Positions 34,897 to 43,427 of a stretch of 64,000 bases of DNA are shown piece by piece. How positions within the stretch are numbered: position 1 is the stretch's first letter; the number at the start of each line of letters is the position of its first letter. The DNA is taken from positions 1-64,000 of the forward strand of contig JAAYWB010000071.1 of assembly GCA_012516855.1 (NCBI GenBank), written 5' to 3'. The position numbers were made by a program, and so were the translations under genes. The stretch is from Candidatus Cloacimonadota bacterium. Lineage in GTDB: Bacteria > Cloacimonadota > Cloacimonadia > Cloacimonadales > Cloacimonadaceae. The notes below the pieces were generated by a model. It made no database searches. It was not told the DNA's origin and was given only the letters and a program-made list of their open reading frames with translations.

Positions 34897-36951
34897 ATGA
34901 AAGAATACAAACTTTCCAAACTGCGCAACCTTCTTTTGATGGGGGCGAGCGGCGCGGGCAAGACCACTCTCGCGGAGCAGATTTTCCATTTGACCCACAC
35001 CACCAACCGCCTCGGCAAAATCGACGAAGGCAACACTGTGATGGATTTTGACGCGGAAGAGATCGCGAAAAAGACATCCCTGAGCCTGAGCCTGGGCTGG
35101 TTGAACTACAAAGACCACAAGATCAACATTCTGGACACTCCAGGCACCCCGGATTTCATAGGGGACGCGATCGTGGCCATCCCGGCCGTTGAGAACGCTG
35201 TGCTGGTGGCAAACGCGGCCAGCGGTTTTGAAGTTGGCCTGGAACTTGCCATCGAGCATCTGGAGAACCGCAAGGTCGGCAAGGTCGTGGTGGTGAACCG
35301 CATGGACAACGAGCATGCCGATTTCCACAAGACCCTGGAATCCATCCACGAAAACGCCGGATTCAACCCGATTCCGGTGCATCTCCCCATCGGCAGGGAA
35401 AACACCTTTGAAGGCGTGGTGGACATCATCCGCCAGAAAGCCATCCGCCCTTCCGGAGAGGGTGAAGTTCCCGCCGACATGCAAAGCGCGGTTGAAGATG
35501 CCCGCCTGCATCTGATGGAAGCGGTGGCGGAAACCGACGAAGAACTGCTCAACGCTTTTCTGGAAAACATGGAACTCAGCGAAGAGCAGCTGCTGAAAGG
35601 CCTCAAAAACGCCGTGGCTAGAGGCGAGGTCTGCCCGGCATTTGCCTGTTCCGCGAATACCGGAGTGGGCGTTCTTGCTTTGCTGGACGCGGTTTGCAGC
35701 TACCTGCCCTCACCGGAGGAAGCCAATCCCATGCAGGTGCTGAAGAAAGGCGAACCGGCTGAATTCATCGCCAAAGCCGACGGCGAGCTTTTGGGTTATG
35801 TGTTCAAGCTTTACGCCGACCCGAACATGGGTGACTATGCCTATGTGCGTATGTTTTCAGGCAGTTTGAAGTCCGGCATGGAGTTTTACATCCCCGAAAA
35901 AGATGCCAAGGACAAAGCCGGAAACATGTATTACATGCTGGGCAAAAACCGCAGCGACACCCAGGAAATCCGAGCCGGTGAGATCGGCGCGCTGGTGAAG
36001 CTGAAAAACGCCAAGGCGCTGAACAGCATCGTGGCCGTGGGCAGCGACCTGAGCCTGCCCGTTCCGGAACTTCCCACCCCAACCTACTGGCAGATGATCC
36101 GCGCCGCCAACCAGAGCGACGAAGACAAGATCAGCACCAGCCTGCAGCGCGTTATTGCGGAAGATCCGACAATCGGTTACGAACTGAATCCGGAAACCCA
36201 TGAGAACGTGATTTCCGGCATGGGTGAGCAACAACTCCAGTTGGTTCTCAAGAAACTGAAAAACCGCTACAAAGTCGAAGCTATAATGAAGGAACCCCGC
36301 ATTCCGTATAAAGAGACCATTACCGCCAGCGCGGAATCGCAATACCGCCACAAAAAGCAGTCCGGTGGCCGCGGGCAGTATGGCGAAGTCTATTTTCGCA
36401 TCAAACCCACAGAGCGCGGCGAGGGCTTCGAGTTCATCAACGCCATCGTGGGCGGCGTGATCCCCTCCAACTTCATCCCCGCCATCGAAAAAGGCTTGGT
36501 TGAAACAATGGAGAAGGGCATCGTGGCCGGCTATCAGGTCGTTGATTTGAGTGTGGAGGTCTATTATGGTAGCTATCACGATGTGGACAGCTCTGAAATG
36601 GCTTTCAAGATCGCCTCGTCCATGGCGCTGAAGGAAGGCTTCAAAAAATGCCGCCCCATCCTGCTGGAACCCATACATGACCTAACCGTCATCGTTCCCA
36701 GCGAATACATGGGTGACGTGATGGGCGATATCAGCACCCGGCGTGGACGCATCATGGGAATGGAGCAGCGCGGCAAGAAGCAGTATCTGAACGCCCAGAT
36801 GCCCGTTGCCGAGATGTATTTCTATTACCCCGCCCTCAAGTCCTTCACCCAGGGCCGCGGACGCTTCACGCAGAAATTCTCCCACTACGAGAAGGTTCCT
36901 GACGAGATTGCGGCCAAAGTGATCGCCGCCTGGCAGGATTCCGAAGCATAA
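34897..36951 (+). CDS. Elongation factor G-like translational GTPase (divergent paralogue)
   Basis: A 684-residue protein with the full EF-G domain order: G domain, domain II, and III-V with the KQSGGRGQYGEVYF and GYQVVDLSVEVYYGSYH segments. The G domain is altered. The P-loop reads GASGAGKTTL, G3 reads DTPGTPDF, where canonical EF-G has DTPGHVDF and the His promotes GTP hydrolysis, and G4 is NRMD. This is typical of the EF-G2/EF-G-like paralogue group rather than the main FusA, which is expected elsewhere with the str operon. GAGG lies upstream of ATG 34897. It is monocistronic, with a terminator at 36984-37016. Its exact role (translocation, recycling or other) is unknown. Confidence 0.88.
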   Translation: MKEYKLSKLRNLLLMGASGAGKTTLAEQIFHLTHTTNRLGKIDEGNTVMDFDAEEIAKKTSLSLSLGWLNYKDHKINILDTPGTPDFIGDAIVAIPAVENAVLVANAASGFEVGLELAIEHLENRKVGKVVVVNRMDNEHADFHKTLESIHENAGFNPIPVHLPIGRENTFEGVVDIIRQKAIRPSGEGEVPADMQSAVEDARLHLMEAVAETDEELLNAFLENMELSEEQLLKGLKNAVARGEVCPAFACSANTGVGVLALLDAVCSYLPSPEEANPMQVLKKGEPAEFIAKADGELLGYVFKLYADPNMGDYAYVRMFSGSLKSGMEFYIPEKDAKDKAGNMYYMLGKNRSDTQEIRAGEIGALVKLKNAKALNSIVAVGSDLSLPVPELPTPTYWQMIRAANQSDEDKISTSLQRVIAEDPTIGYELNPETHENVISGMGEQQLQLVLKKLKNRYKVEAIMKEPRIPYKETITASAESQYRHKKQSGGRGQYGEVYFRIKPTERGEGFEFINAIVGGVIPSNFIPAIEKGLVETMEKGIVAGYQVVDLSVEVYYGSYHDVDSSEMAFKIASSMALKEGFKKCRPILLEPIHDLTVIVPSEYMGDVMGDISTRRGRIMGMEQRGKKQYLNAQMPVAEMYFYYPALKSFTQGRGRFTQKFSHYEKVPDEIAAKVIAAWQDSEA

Positions 36952-36983
36952 ACTTACTGCTTTTCCAAGCAGTTTCAGATTCC

Positions 36984-37016
36984 GGGGAAGGTTGGTCACA
37001 CAGCCTTCCCCTTTTT
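36984..37016 (+). terminator. Intrinsic terminator after the EF-G-like gene
   Basis: GGGGAAGG (36984-36991) pairs with CCTTCCCC (37004-37011), extended inward by further pairs including a G-T, and is followed by TTTTT (37012-37016). It lies 33 bases after the stop. Confidence 0.85.
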
Positions 37017-37099
37017 ACGCTTGACATTTTTTCGCCCCGGCCAGAGACTGGTTTGGATTGAATAAATAACGTAATTCAATAAGACACAAAGAGGTTTGT

Positions 37100-37849
37100 A
37101 TGTCCGGACACAATAAATGGAGTTCGATCAAACACAAAAAAGGCGCGGCCGACGCCAAGCGCGGCCAACTGTTCACCCGCATCGTTAAAGAGATCATCCT
37201 GGCCGCCAAAAACGGCGGCGGCGATGCCGAAATGAATCCCCGCCTGCGCACAGCCGTCCTCACCGCCAAAGCGGCCAACATGCCCCGGGAAAACATTGAG
37301 CGTGCCATCAAGCGCGGCACCGGCGAAATCGAGGGCGCTGCCTACGAAGAGATCGTCTATGAAGGCTACGGCCACAACGGCGTGGGCATCGTGGTGGAGG
37401 TGATGACAGACAACAAGAACCGCACTGTGGCTGATGTGCGCCACATCTTTTCCAAATACGGGGGCAACCTGGCAGAAAGCGGTTCCGTGGCCTGGAACTT
37501 CGAGCAAAAAGGGTTTTTCAATGTTCCTTCCGCCGGCCTGGATGAAGACGAATTCATGATGCATGCCCTGGAAGCCGGTGCAGAGGACATCGAGCTCAGC
37601 GACGAGTATTTCGACATTTACACCGCCGTGGAAGATTTTCATACCGTGTTGGCGGAATTTGAGAAAATGGGTCTGCCGGTGGAAAACGCCGAATTGACCC
37701 GGGTTCCCAAAAACACCATCAACGCGGATGATGTAGCGCCCAAACTCTTCAAGCTGATCGAAATGCTGGAAGATTTGGACGACGTTCAGAAGGTCTATGC
37801 CAATTTTGAGGTTTCCGACGAAGTAATGGAAGCCCTCAGCCAGGAATAG
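37100..37849 (+). CDS. yebC: YebC/PmpR-family (TACO1-like) protein
   Basis: A 249-residue protein of the universally spread YebC family, long listed as a transcriptional regulator and more recently linked to translation (TACO1-like). The N-terminus MSGHNKWSSIKHKKGAADAK and the NMPRENIERAIKRGTGE segment are diagnostic. GAGG lies upstream of ATG 37100. Its TAG stop overlaps the ruvC start by one base. The yebC-ruvC-ruvA order is widely conserved in bacteria, supporting all three calls. Confidence 0.95.
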   Translation: MSGHNKWSSIKHKKGAADAKRGQLFTRIVKEIILAAKNGGGDAEMNPRLRTAVLTAKAANMPRENIERAIKRGTGEIEGAAYEEIVYEGYGHNGVGIVVEVMTDNKNRTVADVRHIFSKYGGNLAESGSVAWNFEQKGFFNVPSAGLDEDEFMMHALEAGAEDIELSDEYFDIYTAVEDFHTVLAEFEKMGLPVENAELTRVPKNTINADDVAPKLFKLIEMLEDLDDVQKVYANFEVSDEVMEALSQE

Positions 37850-38328
37850 TGATCATACTCGGGATCGACCCTGGCAGCCGCTTTTGCGGCTATGGTCTGC
37901 TGGAGATTGAAGGCCGGCGGATAATCGGGGCGGGTTGCGACGTTGTGAATATGGTCAAAGAGAAGGAGCTGCCCACCCGGCTTGATATGCTCTACACCTT
38001 CTTGGACAAGGTTTTGGACGAGTATAAGCCGGATATGGCGGCGGTGGAAAGCATGTTTTTCCACAGGCATATCCGCAGCGTCTTCACTCTTGGCCACGCC
38101 CGGGGAGTGATCCTGCTCACCCTGGCCCGGCACGGAGTGCAAATCTTTGAATACACACCCCGCGAGGTGAAAAAAGCGGTGGTGGGAAACGGCAATGCCT
38201 CCAAGCAGCAGGTGCGCTTCATGGTGAGCCAACTGCTCAAACTGAAAGCGCCCCCGGCTCAGGACGATGCCTACGACGCTCTGGGGCTGGCGCTGTGCCA
38301 CCATCACAGGATAAAGCATCTGGCATGA
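37849..38328 (+). CDS. ruvC: Holliday junction resolvase RuvC
   Basis: Endonuclease that cuts four-way DNA junctions during recombination. The 159-residue protein begins ILGIDPGSRFCGYG with the first catalytic Asp at residue 7. The second acidic residue is in AAVESMFF, and the last pair is in QDDAYDALGLALCH. The start is GTG at 37849, sharing a base with the yebC stop, and the first residues then align with the family. It overlaps ruvA by 4 bases (ATGA). No ruvB is in the window. Confidence 0.95.
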   Translation: MIILGIDPGSRFCGYGLLEIEGRRIIGAGCDVVNMVKEKELPTRLDMLYTFLDKVLDEYKPDMAAVESMFFHRHIRSVFTLGHARGVILLTLARHGVQIFEYTPREVKKAVVGNGNASKQQVRFMVSQLLKLKAPPAQDDAYDALGLALCHHHRIKHLA

Positions 38329-38930
38329 TAGATCACATCATTGGCATCCTGGTGCACAAGAGCCCGGTTAACGCGGTGGTAGAAACCGCCATGGGCCTGG
38401 CATTCGAACTTCAGATCCCCATCAGCACCTTTGAAGCCCTGCCGGCTGAAGGGCAGGGCTGTAAGATCTACACCCACGTGCACCTGGCGCAAGATGACCT
38501 GCGCCTCTTCGGTTTCGCCTCTCCTGCGGAACGCGAGCTTTACCAGCAACTGAACCGCATTTCCGGGGTGGGGCCCAAAAGCGCTTTGTCAATCATCTCC
38601 ACCCTACCCATACCCACATTCGTGAAAGCCATCGAGCGCGAGGAAAGCGCCCTGCTCACAAAGGTGCCCGGCATCGGCATGAAAAGCGCCCAGCGTCTGA
38701 TCGTCGAGCTCAAGGGCAAACTTCGCCATCTGATGGATTACGCTGAACCCGGCCAGTTGGGAGTGGAGGAAGACAAGGTCACTGAGGTGGAAAATGCCCT
38801 GCAGACCCTGGGCTTCAGCCCCAAGGACGTTCGCCGCGAACTGAGTCTGATGGGCGAGGAAGCCCAGGCTCAAGCCACCGAGCAGCTGATCAAGGAAGTG
38901 ATCCGCCGCCTTTACCAGAGAAGCCGTTAA
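38325..38930 (+). CDS. ruvA: Holliday junction DNA-binding protein RuvA
   Basis: Tetrameric junction-binding subunit that loads the RuvB branch-migration motor. The 201-residue protein has the N-terminal OB-like domain (MIDHIIGILVHKSP...), two helix-hairpin-helix motifs (SGVGPKSALSII and PGIGMKSAQRLIVELKGK), and a C-terminal helical domain (LGFSPKDVRRELSLM). ATG 38325 overlaps the ruvC stop; a frame opening 30 bases earlier is rejected because it would lie in ruvC. The rsmB start follows immediately after the stop. Confidence 0.95.
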   Translation: MIDHIIGILVHKSPVNAVVETAMGLAFELQIPISTFEALPAEGQGCKIYTHVHLAQDDLRLFGFASPAERELYQQLNRISGVGPKSALSIISTLPIPTFVKAIEREESALLTKVPGIGMKSAQRLIVELKGKLRHLMDYAEPGQLGVEEDKVTEVENALQTLGFSPKDVRRELSLMGEEAQAQATEQLIKEVIRRLYQRSR

Positions 38931-40244
38931 ATGGTACGTAAAGAAGCCTATCAGACCATCCTGAGAATTTTCAAGGACAAGGAGTTTTCAGACACCCTGT
39001 TGCATCAGCGGGCAAAACGGCTGAAGAGCGACCGAGCTAACGTAGCCCTCTTTTACAACATGGTGAAAGGCGTGGTCAAGCTTAGGGGCAAACTTGACTA
39101 TATCCTGTCCCAACATACCGACGAGGCCAGATTCGCCGCCACCGACATCAAGATCAAGATCTGGCTCTACCTGGGCCTATACCAACTTATATATCTGGAT
39201 TCCATTCCCGCCCACGCGGCTATCAACGAAACGGTAAAACTGGCCAAGGAAAACCTGGGCGACAAAGTGGGCGATTTCGTGAACGCCATGCTGCGTTCCT
39301 GGCAGCGCGAGCCGGAAGTGGTTTACCCGACTGACCCCGTCCAACGAATCGCCTGCGAACACTCCTATCCACCAGAACTTATCGAACAGTGGATAGACCT
39401 CTGGGGCGAGGAAGATGCCGAATATCTGGCCATCTGGTTCAACGAGAATCCCAAACTGCACATGCGGGTCAACGGAACGGCCACCACCCCGGAGAAACTC
39501 ATCCAGTACTTTGCCAAGCGCGACATCAAGGTGACGCCTTCCCCGGTGGGGAAAATGACCCTGCTCACGGAGGAAGCGGACTCCGTTTTGGACGATGTGG
39601 CTTTTTCGGAAGGCTATTTTTCCATCCAGGACACCTCCTCCTCGCTGATAGTGGAACTACTGGACCCCCAGCCGGAGGAAAACATCCTGGACCTCTTCGC
39701 GGCGCCCGGCGGAAAATGCTCCTACATTGCTGAAATCCTGAACAACACAGGCGAAGTGGTGGCTGTGGACAAGATTCCCAGCAAGATGAAGCTACTCAAG
39801 CAGGCGGCCGACAGACTGCAACTGAGCAACATAAAACCGATTGTTTCAGACGCTTTTAAATATGGTCCAGTAGCTCCGGCTTATGACAGGGTGCTGGTGG
39901 ATGCCCCCTGTTCCGGATGGGGCGTTTTTGGGCGCAAAGCCGACCTCCGCTGGCAGGCGCATCAGAACATCGAGGAACTGGTAAAGCTGCAGGAAAAGGC
40001 TTTGGCGCTCGGGGCCAATTTTGTACGCCCGGAAGGGATCATGGTTTATTCCACCTGCACGATGAACCCCGAAGAGAATGAACGCCAGATAGAGAAGTTC
40101 CTTGCCCGGAACCCGCGTTTCACATTGATTGACGCCAGTGAAAAGCTTCCCGGGGATTTTTGCCAGGGCGGGATGTTCCGCAGCCTGCCTTTCCGCCACA
40201 ACATGGACGGGGCTTTTGCCGCCAAAATGATCAAAACGAGGTAA
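38931..40244 (+). CDS. rsmB: 16S rRNA (cytosine-967-C5)-methyltransferase
   Basis: SAM-dependent rRNA m5C methyltransferase (437 residues). Residues ~1-135 are a NusB-like RNA-binding domain (EAYQTILRIFKDKEFSDTLL...). The C-terminal part is the Fmu/NOL1 catalytic domain: LDLFAAPGGKCSYIAE (SAM site), VDAPCSGWG and STCTMNPEENE, where the PC and TC cysteines are the two catalytic residues of RNA m5C enzymes. ATG 38931 abuts the ruvA stop. It is co-transcribed with the ruv genes. Confidence 0.92.
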   Translation: MVRKEAYQTILRIFKDKEFSDTLLHQRAKRLKSDRANVALFYNMVKGVVKLRGKLDYILSQHTDEARFAATDIKIKIWLYLGLYQLIYLDSIPAHAAINETVKLAKENLGDKVGDFVNAMLRSWQREPEVVYPTDPVQRIACEHSYPPELIEQWIDLWGEEDAEYLAIWFNENPKLHMRVNGTATTPEKLIQYFAKRDIKVTPSPVGKMTLLTEEADSVLDDVAFSEGYFSIQDTSSSLIVELLDPQPEENILDLFAAPGGKCSYIAEILNNTGEVVAVDKIPSKMKLLKQAADRLQLSNIKPIVSDAFKYGPVAPAYDRVLVDAPCSGWGVFGRKADLRWQAHQNIEELVKLQEKALALGANFVRPEGIMVYSTCTMNPEENERQIEKFLARNPRFTLIDASEKLPGDFCQGGMFRSLPFRHNMDGAFAAKMIKTR

Positions 40245-40250
40245 TGCCAA

Positions 40251-40847
40251 GTGGCCAGCGAAAAAAGCAAAAAGTTTTGGCTCACGGTTGGGATCGGCGC
40301 CGGGATAATCTTTCTCTCCGCCTTCATCACCAGCCAGATCATTTTCCCCATCATCTTCCGCGAGCCCAAGCAGATCGAGGTGCCGGATCTCGTGGGCATA
40401 AGTTCCGCGGCTGCCAGGCAGACACTGAGTGCGCTTGGGCTGCATGCCGTTGTGAAGGACTCCATCTGGTCTGAAACAGAGCGCATCGACACCGTTTTGG
40501 AACAGAACCCCGCGGGCGGAGCGCTGATAAAACCGGAAGGCACAGTTTACCTGCGCGTGAGCCGGGGAACCCGAAAGGTCGGGGTGCCGTCGGTGGTTGG
40601 CCTCAGCTACCAGGAAGCTTACTACACCCTCGTTAACGCAGGCCTGAAGGGCGTTGTGGCGGATTCCCTCTATTCAGACAGCTACGCGCCAAACACGGTT
40701 ATCCGCTGCATTCCGGGGGTGGGATCAAAAATCGAGCTGGGCGCGGTGGTCCGAATGTACATGAGCCGGGGTCCGGAACCCGTTATCCAGGGAGGAGCAT
40801 TTGCCGACACCACGCTGCAATATGAAACTCCTTTCGAAAACTGGTAA
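40251..40847 (+). CDS. Membrane-anchored PASTA-domain protein
   Basis: A 198-residue protein with one N-terminal transmembrane helix (LTVGIGAGIIFLSAFITSQII) and two PASTA repeats (about residues 41-108 and 109-176; VPDLVGISSAAARQTLSALGL and VPSVVGLSYQEAYYTLVNAGL). PASTA domains bind peptidoglycan-like ligands and usually occur in Ser/Thr kinases or penicillin-binding proteins. Here no kinase or transpeptidase domain is attached. The start is GTG with GAGG nine bases upstream. It may sense or bind the cell wall on the periplasmic face. Confidence 0.85.
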   Translation: MASEKSKKFWLTVGIGAGIIFLSAFITSQIIFPIIFREPKQIEVPDLVGISSAAARQTLSALGLHAVVKDSIWSETERIDTVLEQNPAGGALIKPEGTVYLRVSRGTRKVGVPSVVGLSYQEAYYTLVNAGLKGVVADSLYSDSYAPNTVIRCIPGVGSKIELGAVVRMYMSRGPEPVIQGGAFADTTLQYETPFENW

Positions 40848-40852
40848 CGCCC

Positions 40853-41086
40853 GTGACCGCTGATTTGAACGCTCCGGGGACCCTGCGGCTGGATATTCCC
40901 CTGGATAAGCAGCGATTGTTCGGGTTTCTGTTGGATTCAGTGGAAGGCCTGGCCACACACAGCCGGGCGCAGGATTCTGAACAGCTTGAAGTCTGGATAA
41001 CCGCGGGGCAGGAGCAGGCTTTTCAGGATTTCATGAGGGCTTGGGAGTCATTTCAGTCACGAAGCCGCGAGCAAGCACCTCTTTGA
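40853..41086 (+). CDS. Small DUF4911-like protein
   Basis: A 77-residue protein without a signal peptide. The pattern LRLDIPLDKQRLFGFLLDSVEGL followed by a basic/acidic strand and a final helix resembles DUF4911, a small family of unknown function. The start is GTG five bases after the preceding stop with a weak ribosome site, so translation is probably coupled to the PASTA gene. It is the last gene of the yebC-ruvCA-rsmB run and converges on the prepilin peptidase gene. Confidence 0.55.
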   Translation: MTADLNAPGTLRLDIPLDKQRLFGFLLDSVEGLATHSRAQDSEQLEVWITAGQEQAFQDFMRAWESFQSRSREQAPL

Positions 41087-41103
41087 TCAGGCTGGAATAG
41101 CGG

Positions 41104-41871
41104 TCAGATCAGCCCCGTTGAACGCATCAGGGTTTCGCCCGCCAGGGCCCAGATCACAGCCGCCAGGGCGATGAAGTTGCCGAAAGCGAAAGCTTGTTCC
41201 GGCTTGCGGATGAAGAGCAGGAAATAAAGAATCCCCATCAGGCAGGCGAGCAGGATCACAAAGGGGATGTGAATTACGCCGAAAAAGGCCGCCACTGCCG
41301 GAATCAGGATCACATCGCCGCCACCCAGTCCCTCTTTGTGGAACAACTTCTCCCAGCCCAGCGCCAGCAGATAGAGTAGCGCGAACAGCCCCAAGGCTGG
41401 CAGCAGGTAAACCCAAAAGAAGTCCACGAAGTTAAACCCGCTCTGGATGAAACTCAGCAGCATTCCCACAGCCACCATTGGCAACGACAGCACCAGCGGT
41501 ATGATCTTGTGCATGGCGTCGATGAAAAAGATGGGGATCAGGAATCCGAACATCACGGCGAATTTCCAAAAACTGAAGCTTTCTATCCCGTAAACGAAGG
41601 ACAGCGCCAAAAAAAGCAGCGGTGTGGCGATTTCCACAGCAAGGTGGTGCCAGGGGATTCTCGCGCCGCAGAACTTGCATTTGCCTTTCTGGGCCAGATA
41701 GGTGTAGATGGGGATGTTTTGCCGGGCGGGAAGCTGTTTGCCGCAGGATGTGCAGTGCGAGGGGGGATTCACAACCGATTCCCCGCGGGGGATGCGGTCG
41801 ATGAGGACGTTAAAAAAGCTGCCCAGGACAGCGCCCAGGACAGCTATGATGATTGAGACAATCAGCGTCAA
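41104..41871 (-). CDS. Type IV prepilin peptidase (A24 family)
   Basis: Inner-membrane aspartic protease/N-methyltransferase that processes prepilin-like leader peptides (255 residues). The N-terminal part has LGSFFNVLIDRIPRGES and the two-Cys-pair zinc segment CTSCGKQLP...CKFCGARIPW. Multiple membrane helices follow. The catalytic Asp residues sit in FFIDAMHKIIP and GLGGGDVIL. The first codon appears to be TTG at 41871, six bases after the upstream stop. It implies type IV pili or a type II secretion pseudopilus, whose genes are not in this window. Confidence 0.9.
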   Translation of the reverse strand: MTLIVSIIIAVLGAVLGSFFNVLIDRIPRGESVVNPPSHCTSCGKQLPARQNIPIYTYLAQKGKCKFCGARIPWHHLAVEIATPLLFLALSFVYGIESFSFWKFAVMFGFLIPIFFIDAMHKIIPLVLSLPMVAVGMLLSFIQSGFNFVDFFWVYLLPALGLFALLYLLALGWEKLFHKEGLGGGDVILIPAVAAFFGVIHIPFVILLACLMGILYFLLFIRKPEQAFAFGNFIALAAVIWALAGETLMRSTGLI

Positions 41872-41877
41872 AAGGCC

Positions 41878-42333
41878 TTACCACCTTTCATACCAGGGCC
41901 GCTGGTCACTGTACCAGTTTGACGGTCCCGTGTACCAGGGTGTTCCCTGCCTGAATTCCACGGAGAGGTTCACGCTGTCCGAGGGGCGGTAGTTGAGGCG
42001 GAACTCGGGGATAACCTTGGTGTTGTTGTCGGAATTGAATTGCAGTTTGGAGGCGGAACCGTAGTTCACCAGGCTGAGGTCAAGCTCCAGGTCCAGTTTG
42101 GGATTGAAGGCGTAGTTGATGTGGTTGGTGTAGCGGGAGAGGTAATATCCGCGCCCGCTGCTGCTGGTGCCGGCTTCAAAGCCCAGGGAATGGCTCATGG
42201 AAAGTTTGTTCAGCCCAAAGAGCGGGGTGCCGCTTCCCTTGTAGGGATTAAGGTTCGGTTTGGGTATATCTATCTGTGCCAGCAAGGGCAAACTGAGCAG
42301 CAGGATCAGGATTCCGATCAGGGTCTTTTTCAT
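41878..42333 (-). CDS. Small exported protein of unknown function
   Basis: A 151-residue protein with a clear signal peptide (TLIGILILLLSLPLLAQ). The mature part is beta-strand-like, with alternating polar and aromatic residues (INYAFNPKLDLELDLSLVNYG) and a Trp/Pro/Tyr-rich C-terminus. This suggests a small periplasmic or outer-membrane-associated protein. I do not recognise a family. AAGGAG precedes ATG 42333, and a promoter-like pair lies at 42366-42394. It is probably co-transcribed with the prepilin peptidase gene six bases downstream. Confidence 0.7.
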   Translation of the reverse strand: MKKTLIGILILLLSLPLLAQIDIPKPNLNPYKGSGTPLFGLNKLSMSHSLGFEAGTSSSGRGYYLSRYTNHINYAFNPKLDLELDLSLVNYGSASKLQFNSDNNTKVIPEFRLNYRPSDSVNLSVEFRQGTPWYTGPSNWYSDQRPWYERW

Positions 42334-42365
42334 TCGGATACTCCTTGTTTATTCTTCTTCGCAAC

Positions 42366-42394
42366 AAAATAACTCACACCCCAATATCTGTCAA
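42366..42394 (-). promoter_or_regulatory. Candidate promoter for the small exported protein/prepilin peptidase genes
   Basis: On the minus strand a perfect TTGACA (42394-42389) and TATTTT (42371-42366) are 17 bases apart, about 33 bases before the start codon. Motif matching only. Confidence 0.45.
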
Positions 42395-42438
42395 GTTTCT
42401 TGAAGAGCGGTTTTCTTTCAAGCGGTTATTAGCCCGGA

Positions 42439-42470
42439 GGGCGACAGAACACCCTCATATTCTGTCGCCC
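42439..42470. repeat. Perfect 11-bp inverted repeat
   Basis: GGGCGACAGAA (42439-42449) and TTCTGTCGCCC (42460-42470) pair perfectly around a 10-base loop. A further TTCTGTCGCC word lies near 42531. The surrounding sequence has several CGGGC/GCCCG words. Function is unknown; a T-rich stretch (TTTTGTTTTTT) follows at about 42480-42490 on the plus strand, but no plus-strand gene precedes it. Confidence 0.55.
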
Positions 42471-42638
42471 GCAAGGGGCTTTTGTTTTTTCGGGCTCCGA
42501 TCCCGACGGGCTTACGCACCCTCGCTATCGTTCTGTCGCCTCTGCGAGGCATCACTGGCTGAATCCCCGAGATAAAAATGACAAGGTGGAATTATCACTA
42601 TTGTTCAATTACTCACCGGGCTTGTAATCATCATATAG

Positions 42639-42770
42639 CCCTGCCAGCCAGGCCCTGAGCGCTCGCGTCATTTCCCCTCTCACTCCTCTCGTAAGATTCC
42701 CGTATCAAATGCGGCCATTATGCGGGAGGCGAGAATGGGGAACGGCAAAAGGCCTTAAGGACCAGCCAAC
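42639..42770 (+). repeat. Dispersed repeat family A, copy 3
   Basis: It matches the other copies through CCTGCCAGCCAGGCC, CCCGTATCAAATGCGG, ATTATGCGGGAGGCG and AAGGCCTTAAGGACCAGCC. Like copy 2 it is followed by CCAACATCG. Confidence 0.75.
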
Positions 42771-42932
42771 ATCGCGTCGGTAAGATATGCTGAATTGGGA
42801 GAGATGGAAGGCGGCAACGGCAGATTTGGAGCGGAGATTGGGGTTGTGGAAACTTTCCGCGGCGCATTGGGTTTTTCCTTGGGGGAAAACCGCCTATTAT
42901 ATCTTTATAATAAATAGAGAGGACCGACAAGA

Positions 42933-43415
42933 ATGAAACAGACCGACCTGACCCAGGCCTATGGCCTGGTCCACCTTCCCGCCAAGGTGGCCCTCGCGGT
43001 CACCGAAAACCCCGGCGGAGGCTACAACCTGATCACGCTGGAGTGGTTCATGCGCACCTCCATCCAACCTCCGATGTTCGCCATTTCGGTTGGTCACACC
43101 CGGTTTTCGTATGAATGTCTGCAGGAAAACAGGTTTTTCAACCTGGTCTTCCCCTCGGCGGAGATGAAGCCGCTATGCGCCCTGGCCGGCTCCACTTCGG
43201 GCCGGGACACCGACAAGTTCAAGAAGGGCGGGGTGGAATCCATCCCCGGAAAATACCGCAGGCTGCCTGTCCCCAGAGAGGCGGTGGCGGTGTTTGAATG
43301 TGAGGTCACATCCCAGGTGAGAAGCGGTGACCACACCATCTTTGTGGGTGAAGTGCGCCAATGCTGGGCAAATGAGAGTAAAGAGCTGCTCGTCTATTCA
43401 GGAAAGGAGCTATAA
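42933..43415 (+). CDS. Flavin reductase-family (FMN-binding split-barrel) protein
   Basis: A 160-residue cytoplasmic protein of the flavin reductase-like family, related to proteins that bind FMN and reduce flavins or act as electron-transfer flavoproteins. Landmarks are LPAKVALAVTE, the FMN-contacting NLITLEWFMRTSIQPPMFAISVG segment and FVGEVRQCWAN. AGAGAGGA lies upstream of the ATG, and a TATAAT occurs at 42906-42911, but no good -35 is paired with it. It stands alone and converges with the LysM gene. The physiological partner is unknown. Confidence 0.82.
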   Translation: MKQTDLTQAYGLVHLPAKVALAVTENPGGGYNLITLEWFMRTSIQPPMFAISVGHTRFSYECLQENRFFNLVFPSAEMKPLCALAGSTSGRDTDKFKKGGVESIPGKYRRLPVPREAVAVFECEVTSQVRSGDHTIFVGEVRQCWANESKELLVYSGKEL

Positions 43416-43427
43416 GGAGTTGCGGTA

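Larger units (their letters stand above)
42334..42932. other. Intergenic region with hairpins and repeat A
   Basis: 599 bases between divergent genes and no gene seen. It contains a promoter-like pair on the minus strand, a strong inverted repeat (42439-42470) whose TTCTGTCGCC arm recurs at about 42531, repeat A copy 3, and a TATAAT word (42906-42911) just before the flavin reductase gene. Confidence 0.7.
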
